Shown here: piece after piece, positions 23,710 through 31,267 of the stretch
Layout: each line of letters begins with the position of its first letter
Numbering within the stretch: position 1 is the stretch's first letter
NCBI RefSeq assembly: GCF_050030965.1
Contig: NZ_CP188297.1
Span: 1,054,001 to 1,118,000 of the forward strand
Direction of reading: 5' to 3'
From: Glutamicibacter sp002979865
GTDB taxonomy: Bacteria > Actinomycetota > Actinomycetes > Actinomycetales > Micrococcaceae
Length of the DNA: 64,000 nt
Notes under the pieces: generated by a model
Told to the model about the DNA's origin: nothing
What the model saw: the letters and a program-made list of their open reading frames with translations, nothing else
Database searches by the model: none
Program-made: the position numbers and the translations under genes

Positions 23710-24237
23710 CTATTCCCAAGGGGTCTTGTCGGTTTCGGTTTCAATCACTGAATTGTCTTCAGTCTTAACGGTGACACTGGTTAGTTCAGGGGATTCGTGC
23801 CCGACTGTAATTAGGAACAGGTTAGCGTAGGAGTCCAGGGCGCTTGAAGGCCAGCCGTTCTTCACAGTGATCAATAGTTCACCGTCCGCTGGAGAGCTCC
23901 AACGTAACGTGTCACCATGGACACTGCCGGGGAAAGCATTAAAGCTATGCGCGCCATTTCCGTTCAGGTACTGGTTGATCTTTTCGTCTGCCCAGTCCTG
24001 GCCTTGCTCGCTCATAGTTTTTGGTGCGCTTGAAGTGTACGCGGCCGCCTCCGGGGTTGGCTTCGGAGTGCGTGGCGCTTGAACAATCGGCGTACCAGCA
24101 TTGGCTTCGGCGGTCAGCTTCGCGTCATTCTTCAACAGTGACGGGCTTGTAGCTGAAACTACGAGAACGGTCGCGAGCGCCACTAGGACGACTAGCACGG
24201 AGATGTTCCCTAGGATTCGCTTAGCTGAGCGCGACAT
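23710..24237 (-). CDS. Membrane-anchored paralogue of the element lipoprotein
   Basis: 175 residues from ATG 24237, preceded by GGAGGAATT. A basic N-terminus MSRSAKR and one transmembrane helix (about 11-31) are followed by a Pro/Thr-rich linker and an external domain with WADEKINQYLNGNG, DTLRWSSPADGELLITVKNG and LTSVTVKTEDN. The order helix, linker, LxWxxPA domain matches the lipoprotein gene 3 nt downstream, with which it forms an operon. I know no named family for this pair. Confidence 0.75.
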   Translation of the reverse strand: MSRSAKRILGNISVLVVLVALATVLVVSATSPSLLKNDAKLTAEANAGTPIVQAPRTPKPTPEAAAYTSSAPKTMSEQGQDWADEKINQYLNGNGAHSFNAFPGSVHGDTLRWSSPADGELLITVKNGWPSSALDSYANLFLITVGHESPELTSVTVKTEDNSVIETETDKTPWE

Positions 24238-24285
24238 AATTCCTCCAAGTGATGTTTGATAAAAGTCTAACGTCAACCGGCGACA

Positions 24286-24504
24286 TTATGAACTGGTTTT
24301 CTTCGGCCGCCCGCCATGCCCAGGGCGCGAGGCGTTCCAAGCGGCGATAGTTTCTGGCAACCAGCCCCGCGTGTTGCGGGGCGGGTCGCCAATTTCCGCG
24401 TCAGGAGCGGGCAAGCGCCCTTCGTCCGCATATTTCTTAGCGGTATGCGGAGAAATGCCGAGGTGCTGAGCTACGCCATTCAGCGACAAGTAACGAACGG
24501 TCAT
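24286..24504 (-). CDS. AlpA/MerR-like helix-turn-helix protein
   Basis: 72 residues: YLSLNGVAQHLGISPHTAKKYADEGRLP is a winged helix-turn-helix of the excisionase/AlpA type, then GWLPETIAAWNASRPG. The C-terminus is basic (GGRPKKTSS). It is the second such protein in the element and heads the minus-strand block with the small membrane gene, whose stop overlaps its start as ATGA. It may regulate the anchored-protein genes, or be an alternative directionality factor. Confidence 0.75.
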   Translation of the reverse strand: MTVRYLSLNGVAQHLGISPHTAKKYADEGRLPAPDAEIGDPPRNTRGWLPETIAAWNASRPGHGGRPKKTSS

Positions 24505-24653
24505 TTTCCCAGTTCCTCTTTGTGGCCTTTCACCACGAAGGCAATCGCAGTTGCGAGGATAACCAGGCTAGCTGGAAAGCGTAGCCACCACGGCATAGGC
24601 AGAAATGTCACAGCTAGGGCTAGCGCGAAGATTATTAGCGGTTTGGTTTTCAT
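24501..24653 (-). CDS. 50-residue membrane protein
   Basis: MKTKPLIIFALALAVTFLPM is followed by PWWLRFPASLVILATAIAFV and a charged tail (KGHKEELGK): two short helices with a turn around PWW. GAAGAAAG precedes the ATG. The stop overlaps the start of the helix-turn-helix gene by 4 bp. The size and topology would fit a holin-like or toxin-like micro-protein; this is inference. Confidence 0.6.
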   Translation of the reverse strand: MKTKPLIIFALALAVTFLPMPWWLRFPASLVILATAIAFVVKGHKEELGK

Positions 24654-24833
24654 GCGCACTTTCTTCAAACAGTTTTACGGCGAGTCTACATAAAACGCAG
24701 GACAGGATAGACGAGCGAGCCAAGGAGTGCTACGCGCTAGCGGACACCCAAGGGTGAGCATCGCTTATCGTCCACGCCAATTCCGGCGAAGAACTGCCGT
24801 CTTCAGGGAAAATGATCGGCTTGGAGGGCGCAT

Positions 24834-24848
24834 ATACGCTAAGCGTAT
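24834..24848. promoter_or_regulatory. 15-bp palindrome at the start codon of the cargo gene
   Basis: ATACGCT-A-AGCGTAT covers the first bases of the ATG at 24847. No Shine-Dalgarno sequence is present, so a leaderless or repressor-controlled start is possible. Confidence 0.4.
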
Positions 24849-25662
24849 GACCAATAATCCCGTGCCAGAAAATGACCCTACAGAGATTGAACACAGTCAG
24901 CTCGTATATCGCCTTTTGCGACGAGCCGCAAGCATAGCTGAGGTGCTGGAGAATATGCCAGCTCCAGAACTTGGATCAAAGCTAGATCAAGATGATCAGC
25001 GCGTTCCTACTCGCAGAGTATCGAATTATGCGCATAGTCAGTTGGTTGTTGCGACGGGCTGCTTGGAGTCGTTGGAGCACATGATTTCACGAGAATCAGA
25101 AGACGAGGTTTCGTTAGCAATAGCACCATATGGCTATTTCGCGCTGATACGAAATGCGATAGATTGCCTTGCATCTGCGCTGTGGCTTATGGAACCCGTC
25201 AACGGCACGTTGCGCATCAAGCGGTTGCTCATGCTGCATCTTGACGAGGTAATGAAAGCTTCGTCATTCCGCGCAAGCGCGGGGATAGAACATCGGGAGT
25301 ACAAGAGAACTCACTTCGCGAGGTTACAGGAAATAGCCAGCGAAGCCGAACTAGGATCATGGAGTTTGCGAAAATCGCCACTTCCAAGCATGACTAAGAC
25401 TCTCAAGCAAATAGAGCGTCTTCACGGGGCTGCCCGCTTTAGTTGGCTAGCATTGTGGCAACTGGCCAGCGGACATGCGCATGGTAAGAATTGGGCCACT
25501 TTAAGCTCTCATATGCTAGAGCAAATTCCGGGTTCGGAGCATGAATATGGAGCAACCTTTAGAGTAACCGGCAACTACAGCGTGCTGGCTTATTTCTTGC
25601 TTGAGGTCGTGAAAATGCTTGAACTTAGCGTGAGACGCTACCAGGAGCTTTCCCATGGGTAG
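24847..25662 (+). CDS. Helical hypothetical protein, probable cargo gene
   Basis: 271 residues from ATG 24847 (MTNNPVPENDPTEIEHSQLV). The whole protein is helical and soluble: YRLLRRAASIAEVLENMP, then YAHSQLVVATGCLESLEHM, then YGYFALIRNAIDCLASALWL and a C-terminal LASGHAHGKNW with a conserved-looking HxH. The pattern of a helical bundle with R-x-N-A-x-D and GHAHG is seen in uncharacterised actinobacterial proteins and recalls HEPN-like bundles, but I cannot assign it. GC content and codon use are lower than in flanking chromosome. Its place next to attR is where satellites and prophages carry defence or fitness cargo. Confidence 0.65.
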   Translation: MTNNPVPENDPTEIEHSQLVYRLLRRAASIAEVLENMPAPELGSKLDQDDQRVPTRRVSNYAHSQLVVATGCLESLEHMISRESEDEVSLAIAPYGYFALIRNAIDCLASALWLMEPVNGTLRIKRLLMLHLDEVMKASSFRASAGIEHREYKRTHFARLQEIASEAELGSWSLRKSPLPSMTKTLKQIERLHGAARFSWLALWQLASGHAHGKNWATLSSHMLEQIPGSEHEYGATFRVTGNYSVLAYFLLEVVKMLELSVRRYQELSHG

Positions 25663-25825
25663 CCCAAGGCAGAACATTGCGGACGACGATAGCGGCGCAT
25701 CTCAAATGCTGACCAATAGCAATCCGACGTCGCTAGTTCTCGTGTCGAGTTTCGAGGTGAGAGACTCGTTCCCACTTACAGCCTTGCCTAATTTTTTGGG
25801 CACATTTTGGGCACACTCACTTTAA
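25655..25825 (+). CDS. Possible 56-residue protein ending in the right arm repeats
   Basis: An ATG at 25655 overlaps the cargo gene stop and has AGGAG 7 nt upstream. The reading (MGSPRQNIADDDSGASQMLT and on) is polar, ends with LGTFWAHSL across the TTTTGGGCACA repeats, and resembles nothing known. The good ribosome-binding site is the only support. Confidence 0.3.
   Translation: MGSPRQNIADDDSGASQMLTNSNPTSLVLVSSFEVRDSFPLTALPNFLGTFWAHSL
25794..25815. repeat. Tandem 11-bp repeat, right (candidate integrase arm sites)
   Basis: Two perfect copies of TTTTGGGCACA head to tail, 95 bp inside attR and in the same orientation as the pair at 15270-15291. Read on the minus strand, the segment also resembles the C-terminus of the integrase (LNHI, then VPKMCPKN and a stop). 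Confidence 0.5.
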
Positions 25826-25910
25826 ATTCAATGTGATTGAGGGGCGCTCTACGTGAGCAAAAAGCTCGGAATTACGCGGTTTTTGCAAGCTCGCCCTTAA
25901 TCTAAAAGGT

Positions 25911-25933
25911 TTCAAATCCCACAGTCACCGCCA
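25911..25933 (+). repeat. attR: displaced copy of the tRNA-Ser 3' end
   Basis: A 23-bp repeat of 15181-15203 with one change, A at 25923, which would break the last acceptor-stem pair. The chromosome resumes at 25934. Confidence 0.9.
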
Positions 25934-25935
25934 GA

Positions 25936-25968
25936 AAAACCCCGGGAATCAATGATCCCCGGGGTTTT
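25936..25968. terminator. Original tRNA-Ser terminator, shared with the GDPD gene
   Basis: AAAACCCCGGG (25936-25946) pairs with CCCGGGGTTTT (25958-25968). It directly follows attR, so before integration it lay right after the tRNA. It also lies 14 bp beyond the stop of the minus-strand GDPD gene. Confidence 0.85.
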
Positions 25969-25981
25969 GCTGTGCCTAGAG

Positions 25982-27184
25982 CTAGTTCGCGAAGGTATCG
26001 GTGAGCTTGCCCTTGGCATCCCACAGCGCCAGCGAGTCGCCACCGTTGTTCAGGATTCCCGGTCCGTCCACGTAGTAGGCTTCTTCGCTGTTGGTACCCG
26101 GACCCGAGTACACGCGCAGCTGATCGCCTGTCTCCAGCTCGTATCCTTCGCCAATTTCCAGGATGTTGTTAGCGGCATCGCGAATGATGTAGCCGCTGAC
26201 ATCGATGGTGCGCTTTCCGGTGTTCTCCAGGATCACGTGCTCGCCATTTTCTGGGGCGATGTCATCTCCCGGCACGTCATTGATCGCGTTGGCAATCACC
26301 ACGCCATTGTTGGCAGGGAAATCCTTCTGGCCAGCGATGTGGCGGTTCACCTGTGCTGGGAAGTCGCCGGTGATTCGCTCGACACCCAGGGCCAGTGCAG
26401 CATCGGCTGCTTCGACGGCGTTGACGGTGTAGACGCCCAGGCCCAAGCCTGCGTCCTTCACGCGCTGCGCACCGGCGGCGTCAAGGGTGCGGTAGCTAGT
26501 GCCGAAAGAATCCGCGTAGGTCGCGTAGGTTGCCAGTTCCGCCGCAGAAGGCACGGTTCCGGTCAGCTGCTGCAGTGGTACTTCAGGTGCCAGTTGGGCA
26601 AAGATCTGGTTGGATGCTGCGTCGAAGCTGAGGACCTCGATCTTGTTGGCCTCTGCCAGTGCCTTCCATTCAGGATCCTCAGCCAGCGCGTCGGCTACCA
26701 GCTTCTCCACGCCAGGGGACTTGGCTGGATCTTTGATTTCGATGAATACTCCCGTGCCACCGGTCAGTGCACCTGGAACCTCATCGAAATGGGGAATTTT
26801 CGTTCCCTCGAACTCGTCTGAGAAGTAGGAACCCGCATCGAGCTGCTGCAGTTCTTCCCAGGTAAATGACGTGATGGGGTCATTGACGCGGTCAGGGAAA
26901 ACCTCTGCCACGTTCGTGGTGCGGGAAGGCGTTCCGTCATGGAAGATGAACGGTACTCCGTCCTTGGACAGCTGCACATCGATCTCGATGAATTCGGCGC
27001 CGGACTGGCTGCCTGCCTTGATGGCCGCCAAGGTGTTCTCCGGTGCCACACCTGCGGCTCCGCGGTGGCCGATAATCAGTGGATCAGATCCAGTCGGTTC
27101 AATCTGAGCAGCTCCGGCAGGAGCGGCCAGGGTGACGGCCAAAGCCAGAGTTGCCGTGCCAAGGGTGATATTGCGCAGTTTCAT
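25982..27184 (-). CDS. Secreted glycerophosphodiester phosphodiesterase with lamin-tail domain
   Basis: 400 residues. A Sec signal (to about residue 25, APAGA-A) precedes a GDPD TIM barrel at about 35-290. The catalytic motifs are IIGHRGAAGVAPENTLAA (His and Arg), EIDVQLSKDGVPFIFHD (metal-binding Glu/Asp and second His), FIEIKD and LGVERITGDFP. Residues about 295-400 are a lamin-tail (LTD) domain, with VILENTGKRTIDVSGYII and NNGGDSLALWDAKGK. It should hydrolyse glycerophosphodiesters outside the cell to glycerol-3-phosphate. ACGGAAGTG precedes the ATG. It shares its terminator with the old tRNA side. Confidence 0.92.
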   Translation of the reverse strand: MKLRNITLGTATLALAVTLAAPAGAAQIEPTGSDPLIIGHRGAAGVAPENTLAAIKAGSQSGAEFIEIDVQLSKDGVPFIFHDGTPSRTTNVAEVFPDRVNDPITSFTWEELQQLDAGSYFSDEFEGTKIPHFDEVPGALTGGTGVFIEIKDPAKSPGVEKLVADALAEDPEWKALAEANKIEVLSFDAASNQIFAQLAPEVPLQQLTGTVPSAAELATYATYADSFGTSYRTLDAAGAQRVKDAGLGLGVYTVNAVEAADAALALGVERITGDFPAQVNRHIAGQKDFPANNGVVIANAINDVPGDDIAPENGEHVILENTGKRTIDVSGYIIRDAANNILEIGEGYELETGDQLRVYSGPGTNSEEAYYVDGPGILNNGGDSLALWDAKGKLTDTFAN

Positions 27185-27281
27185 GGAGCACTTCCGTTGG
27201 TGTCATTGGTGTACACCGGCCATGTTTCCGCGCGCTGATGACAGCGACCCCACACTGAGCTGAATCAGAGATTAAGCTTTT

Positions 27282-27824
27282 CTACTCAATCTCATGCGTG
27301 CTGAACTGGGTTTCCAGATTCGTCCCGTTCAATTCAAGGTAGATTTGCCCCTCAGTCACCGAGACGGACATGGTATTGCGGCGGGTCAATGCTTGGCCCG
27401 CTGCATCAATGAACTTGGGGTCGAAGGAGCGCACCATGATCTCTTGCGACTGGTGGATCGTCTTGCCACGCCAAGAAGCCAGAAGCTTGGCAGGATCGCG
27501 GTGCGTGTAGACGGCGGTGCGGTCTGCCCGCTTGCTGCCCAAATGCAGGCGCTGGGCATCAGGGGCGCCCACTTCAATCCACGCGGTAATGAGCCCGGTC
27601 AGGTCCTTGACCAAAATGGCTGGCTCTTCTCCGGTGGATACGCCTCCGGCCGAGAAGGCAATACCGTCTTCATATTCGAGGCAGTAGGCCAGTACACGAG
27701 TGACCAGGTAGGCATCGGTTTCGGAAGGATGCTGCGCCACTCGCAGCGAAAGATCCCCGTAAACCCCGCGATCCACATCAGCAAGTTGAATTTCAAAGGT
27801 GTGCATAGTCGCGCCGATAGCCAT
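27282..27824 (-). CDS. YaeQ family protein
   Basis: 180 residues matching YaeQ, a small PD-(D/E)XK-like fold of unknown role: MHTFEIQLADVDRGVYGDLS, VAQHPSETDAYLVTRVLAYCLE, EEPAILVKDLTGLITAWIEVG, SKRADRTAVYTHRD. The length is that of the family. The start may be MAIGATMH or the inner Met. Some proteobacterial YaeQ proteins affect haemolysin expression or a primase-linked replication helper; nothing here points to a pathway. Confidence 0.85.
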   Translation of the reverse strand: MAIGATMHTFEIQLADVDRGVYGDLSLRVAQHPSETDAYLVTRVLAYCLEYEDGIAFSAGGVSTGEEPAILVKDLTGLITAWIEVGAPDAQRLHLGSKRADRTAVYTHRDPAKLLASWRGKTIHQSQEIMVRSFDPKFIDAAGQALTRRNTMSVSVTEGQIYLELNGTNLETQFSTHEIE

Positions 27825-27877
27825 AGTTCACGAGTTTACCGTGAACACCATGGCCTGATCGACGCGCGGCTAGCTGG

Positions 27878-28033
27878 CTAGGCTTTCGCCTCGCGGCTTC
27901 GAGCCACGAAGAAACCTGCCAGCGATGACAAGCTGGCCACGGCCGCAAAGATGCCAACCATCGGATTCCCGCTAAAGGAAAGTACCGAAAACGCAGCAAA
28001 AAGAATGGCAGAAACAACGAACAGGGTCTTCAT
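27878..28033 (-). CDS. 51-residue membrane protein
   Basis: MKTLFVVSAILFAAFSVLSF and a second hydrophobic stretch (MVGIFAAVASLSSLAGFFVA) with a basic tail (RSREAKA) form two helices. AAATAGGATTTAGTT lies upstream as a weak ribosome-binding region. The gene is short but has clear protein-like composition and a conserved layout (NPM turn). Function unknown. Confidence 0.55.
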   Translation of the reverse strand: MKTLFVVSAILFAAFSVLSFSGNPMVGIFAAVASLSSLAGFFVARSREAKA

Positions 28034-28423
28034 AACTAAATCCTATTTGATACAGCTCACGAATAAAAGATTTATTCAGCGGGTGGCAGCTTTCCGCTCA
28101 CCCCCTTGGCCACGGGCAAAAGAGTTCAACAGTATTGGGCATGCAGCTACCGGAACTACGCTCAGTTTCATCTGACAGCCCACTTTGCACTATCCACCGT
28201 CGAGGATCGAAAGGCCCCGTACGAGGTGCGCGCATACCGCGTGGTGCGCTTATCCCAAGCACACGGACCGGCTGCCGACGCCACGGTTCCCCCCTTGGCT
28301 TCACGTCCCGCCGGCATGGTCTTCTTTAAAGCCCACCGGCCACCTGCTGGAGATCCGGCGCCGGAGAGTTGCTGGATAATCTTTCGCCCGTGGCAACGCT
28401 GGGCGCACGTGTACGATTCTGGG

Positions 28424-29544
28424 GTGAAGACTGTGCATTGGCCGCTGGCCGGATTCAAGTGGGACGCCGTATCCGCTGCGGTGCTCATCGGCTTGTCATT
28501 CGTCCCCGGGGTGGCACGGCAGGGCCTTGAGCTGGCGGACTCCCCCGATCACCCGCTGAATCTGCTTGGCATAGCGCTCATCGTGCTCCAGGGCGGCTCG
28601 GTGGCGGTACTGCGCCGCTGGCCGCATTGGTCTTTGGCCCTCGCCTTTTCGTCGTTTGCCGCTTACCAATTGCTCGGGTTCCCCACCACGTTCGCGGCGC
28701 TCGGCCTGCTGGTGGCCCTGGTAGGCGCCGGCGCGCTGGCGCAACGGCACCGGCCGCTGACCGTATCGCTGCTCCTAGCCGGCTACGTCCTGCTTGTCGC
28801 GGCCCTGATTCGGATTGACCCCACGCTCACGGTACCCGACGCCTTCGCCTTCGGAGCGATGCTGGCGGCGCTGTGGATCTTCGGTTCCTGGCTTCGCTCG
28901 CAGTCCGCGATGCGCCGGCGCCACGCCGAAATGCTGGAAAGGGAGATCATCCTGGCCGAGCGGACGCGCATCGCGCACGAGCTGCACGATGTGGTCACGC
29001 ACCATGTCACGGCGATGGTGGTGCAGACCGAGGCCGGAGGGTTCCACCCGCAGCTCGATGCCAAGACGCAGCAGCTGCTGGCTTCCATCGCCGACGGGGG
29101 CCGGAAACGCTGGCGGACTTGCGCAGCCTGCTCGGGGCACTGGACGGGAAAGCGGAAAAGTCGCGGGTACCCGCCGAGCAGCAGGCCGCCGAGGTCATCG
29201 CCCGGGCACGGGCTTCCGGCCAGAATGTGGAATTCGCGGAGCAAGGCGAGCCCTACCCGCTCACCGGGGCTACGGGACTGGTGGTTGTCCGGGTAGTCCA
29301 GGAAAGCCTGACCAACGCGCTGAAGCATGCGCTCGATGGCGCCGCAACGGTAGGCATCAGCTACGGCAAGGATGAGATCATGGTCGAGGTGGCCAGTTCC
29401 GGCCGCCGTGCCAGGGGCTCGGCATCGAACTCTGGAGGCCGGGGGATCATCGGGATGCGAGAACGCGTGGAACTGGCCGGTGGCCAATTGCAGGTCGAAC
29501 AGCTCGCTGAGCAGTTCGTGGTCAAAGCGAGGATCCCTCGATGA
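28424..29544 (+). pseudogene. NarL-type histidine kinase with a single-base frameshift
   Basis: The first frame (from GTG 28424) codes for four or five membrane helices and the DHp motif ERTRIAHELHDVVTHHVTAM, a HisKA_3 domain with its His. Near 29095-29105, in GACGGGGGCCGGAAACG, the reading moves to another frame. That frame continues as ETLADLRSLLGALDG, then VVVRVVQESLTNALKHA and GIIGMRERVELAGG, the HATPase_c end, and overlaps the regulator gene by 4 bp. One extra G would restore about 373 residues. Either the gene is broken or the sequence has an error. TACGAT 7 nt before the GTG suggests a leaderless start. Confidence 0.82.
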
Positions 29545-30224
29545 CCTCCACTCCAGCGAACACGCCAATCCGCGTGGTCATCTGCGATGACCACGAACTT
29601 GTGCGCACCGGATTTTCCACCATCATCAACGCCCAACCCGATCTCGTGGTTGTCGGCGAGGCGGCGGACGGAGAGGAAGCGGTACGAGTCACCCGCCGTG
29701 AGCGCCCGGATGTCGTGGTGATGGATATCCGCATGCCGCTGCTGGACGGAATCGAAGCGACCCGGAGAATTGCCGGGCCGCAGGCCTCCGACGCGGCGCG
29801 GGTCCTGGTGGTGACGACCTTTTCCCTGGACGGCCTGGTGTATGACGCACTGCGCGCCGGCGCGAGCGGCTTCCTGCTCAAGGATGCCCGGCCCGCGGAA
29901 CTGGCCGCGGCCATCCGGAGCATTGCCGCCGGTGACTCGCTTATCGCCCCGGCGCTGACCCGCTCCTTGATCGGACGCTTCGGCGACCGGCTGCGGCCCT
30001 CGGCAAAGGACGCCGCCATCTTCGAGGCGCTGACCGCGCGCGAACGCGAAGTGCTGCAGCTGATCGCCGAAGGCCTGTCCAACGCGGAGATCGCAGCGCA
30101 ACTGGTGATCAGTCCCGAAACGGTGAAAACCTATGTGTCTCGCATCTTGTCGAAGCTGCAGGTGCGCGACCGGGTGCAAGCTGTCGTGCTCGCCCACAAA
30201 ACGGGATTCGCCGACTGGTCCTGA
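29541..30224 (+). CDS. NarL/LuxR-family response regulator
   Basis: 227 residues. The receiver domain shows VICDDHELVRTGF, phospho-acceptor Asp62 in VVVMDIRMPLLDG, a Thr in VVTTF and the Lys in FLLKDA. The C-terminal domain (about 160-222) is a LuxR helix-turn-helix: LTAREREVLQLIAEGLSNAEIA and VKTYVSRILSKLQVRDRVQA. Its kinase partner overlaps by ATGA but is frameshifted. The CPBP protein gene follows after about 115 bp and a hairpin. LuxR-type systems of this shape often respond to cell-envelope stress. Confidence 0.93.
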   Translation: MTSTPANTPIRVVICDDHELVRTGFSTIINAQPDLVVVGEAADGEEAVRVTRRERPDVVVMDIRMPLLDGIEATRRIAGPQASDAARVLVVTTFSLDGLVYDALRAGASGFLLKDARPAELAAAIRSIAAGDSLIAPALTRSLIGRFGDRLRPSAKDAAIFEALTAREREVLQLIAEGLSNAEIAAQLVISPETVKTYVSRILSKLQVRDRVQAVVLAHKTGFADWS

Positions 30225-30300
30225 CGCGCCGGTCCCCCGAACGGGGGATCCCAAGTGCCTGCCCGCGGGTGATTTGCCCCGCGCCCCAACGCCGTAGCGT

Positions 30301-30336
30301 CTTGTTCACACCCACTATCGGGTAGCGAACAAGGAG
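30301..30336 (+). promoter_or_regulatory. Leader hairpin overlapping the CPBP ribosome-binding site
   Basis: CTTGTTC (30301-30307) and GAACAAG (30327-30333) pair, with an inner ACCC/GGGT. The Shine-Dalgarno AAGGAG occupies 30331-30336 and is therefore partly inside the stem. A second small hairpin (TCCCCC-GAAC-GGGGGA, 30233-30248) lies just after the regulator stop and may be a weak terminator. Confidence 0.45.
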
Positions 30337-30341
30337 CAAGA

Positions 30342-31172
30342 ATGACAGAAGCTACGCAGAAATCGCCCTCCCTCAGGCATAAAACCTGGATCTCCACAAC
30401 CCTGATGGTCACTGGAATGGCCATCGCAATGCTGATGGCCAATGCCCTGGCCGCGTGGCCGCGCAATCCGGTGGCAGCCTTGATCATCGGACCCATCCTG
30501 GCCGTGGCAATGATCGGCCTGTTCAGCATTGCGGGACAACGAGTCGAACGCCGTAAGGCAGAAGAATTCCCGAGGCGCAACGCCGTCCGCCATGTGCTGG
30601 TCGGAACGGGGCTCGGGGTGCTGATGTCCGGGGCCACAGTGGGCCTCCTTGCCCTCTTCGGCGCGTACACGATCACCGGCTGGGGCTCCGTTTCCGGAAT
30701 GCTGGCCGTCGCCGGAATGATGTGCGCGGTTGCGGTGTCGGAGGAAGTGTTCTTCCGCGGCGTGGTCTTCCGCCTGCTGCGTGGCCGTTGGGGTACCACG
30801 GTGGCGCTGAGCGTCTCGTCAATCCTCTTCGGGCTCGTCCACCTGGTGAATCCGGACGCGTCGCTGTGGGGTGCCTTCGCCATCATGATCGAAGCTGGAA
30901 TCATGCTCGGCGCCGCCTACCTTGCCACCGGATCGCTTTGGCTGGCGATCGGCGTGCACTTCGGCTGGAACTTCGCGACCACCGGCCTTTTCGGCTCGGT
31001 CACCTCGGGATCCGAGGCGCGCGATTCGCTGGTCACCGCAGTGATCAGCGGACCGGACTGGCTGTCCGGAGGAGCCTTTGGACCCGAAGCCAGCATCGTG
31101 GCAATCGTGGTCTGCTCGGTGGCAACCCTCGTGTTCTTCGCAGTCGCCCGTCGCCGTGCCGCAACCGTCTGA
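30342..31172 (+). CDS. CPBP family intramembrane metalloprotease
   Basis: 276 residues with about eight hydrophobic helices. The three CPBP (Abi/CAAX protease) motifs are present: EEVFFRGVVFRLL with the paired Glu and Arg, FGLVHLVNP with the first His, and HFGWNF with the second. Members are intramembrane endopeptidases or bacteriocin-immunity proteins. The gene follows the NarL-type regulator, so it may be a target or output of that system. A hairpin overlaps its ribosome-binding site. Substrate unknown. Confidence 0.9.
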   Translation: MTEATQKSPSLRHKTWISTTLMVTGMAIAMLMANALAAWPRNPVAALIIGPILAVAMIGLFSIAGQRVERRKAEEFPRRNAVRHVLVGTGLGVLMSGATVGLLALFGAYTITGWGSVSGMLAVAGMMCAVAVSEEVFFRGVVFRLLRGRWGTTVALSVSSILFGLVHLVNPDASLWGAFAIMIEAGIMLGAAYLATGSLWLAIGVHFGWNFATTGLFGSVTSGSEARDSLVTAVISGPDWLSGGAFGPEASIVAIVVCSVATLVFFAVARRRAATV

Positions 31173-31267
31173 AGATTCCCGGCCTGCACCCCAATGCGCG
31201 TCACGCATTCGGGCTGCAGCCGAGAATCCACCCGTACAGATCAAGCTGGCTCGGGACAGCCTGAGGG

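Larger units (their letters stand above)
15181..25933. mobile_element. Integrated satellite-like or cryptic integrative element in tRNA-Ser
   Basis: About 10.75 kb lies between two copies of the tRNA 3' end. The content is integrase, XRE repressor overlapping it, divergent excisionase-like gene, small early genes, an initiator-like gene with iterons, HNH nuclease, peptidoglycan-binding protein, a minus-strand operon of anchored proteins and a cargo gene next to attR. Many genes overlap by ATGA or a few bases, as in phages. I see no terminase, portal, capsid, tail, relaxase or FtsK/TraB-like translocase, so it is neither a complete prophage nor an AICE of the pSAM2 type. A phage satellite or a decayed prophage are the two main readings. 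Confidence 0.85.

Noticed and set aside
15181..25933. Complete prophage
   Set aside because: No terminase, portal, capsid, tail or holin/endolysin cassette is visible and the element is only about 10.75 kb.
15181..25933. pSAM2-type AICE or conjugative element
   Set aside because: No FtsK/SpoIIIE-like translocase, relaxase or type IV secretion gene is present.
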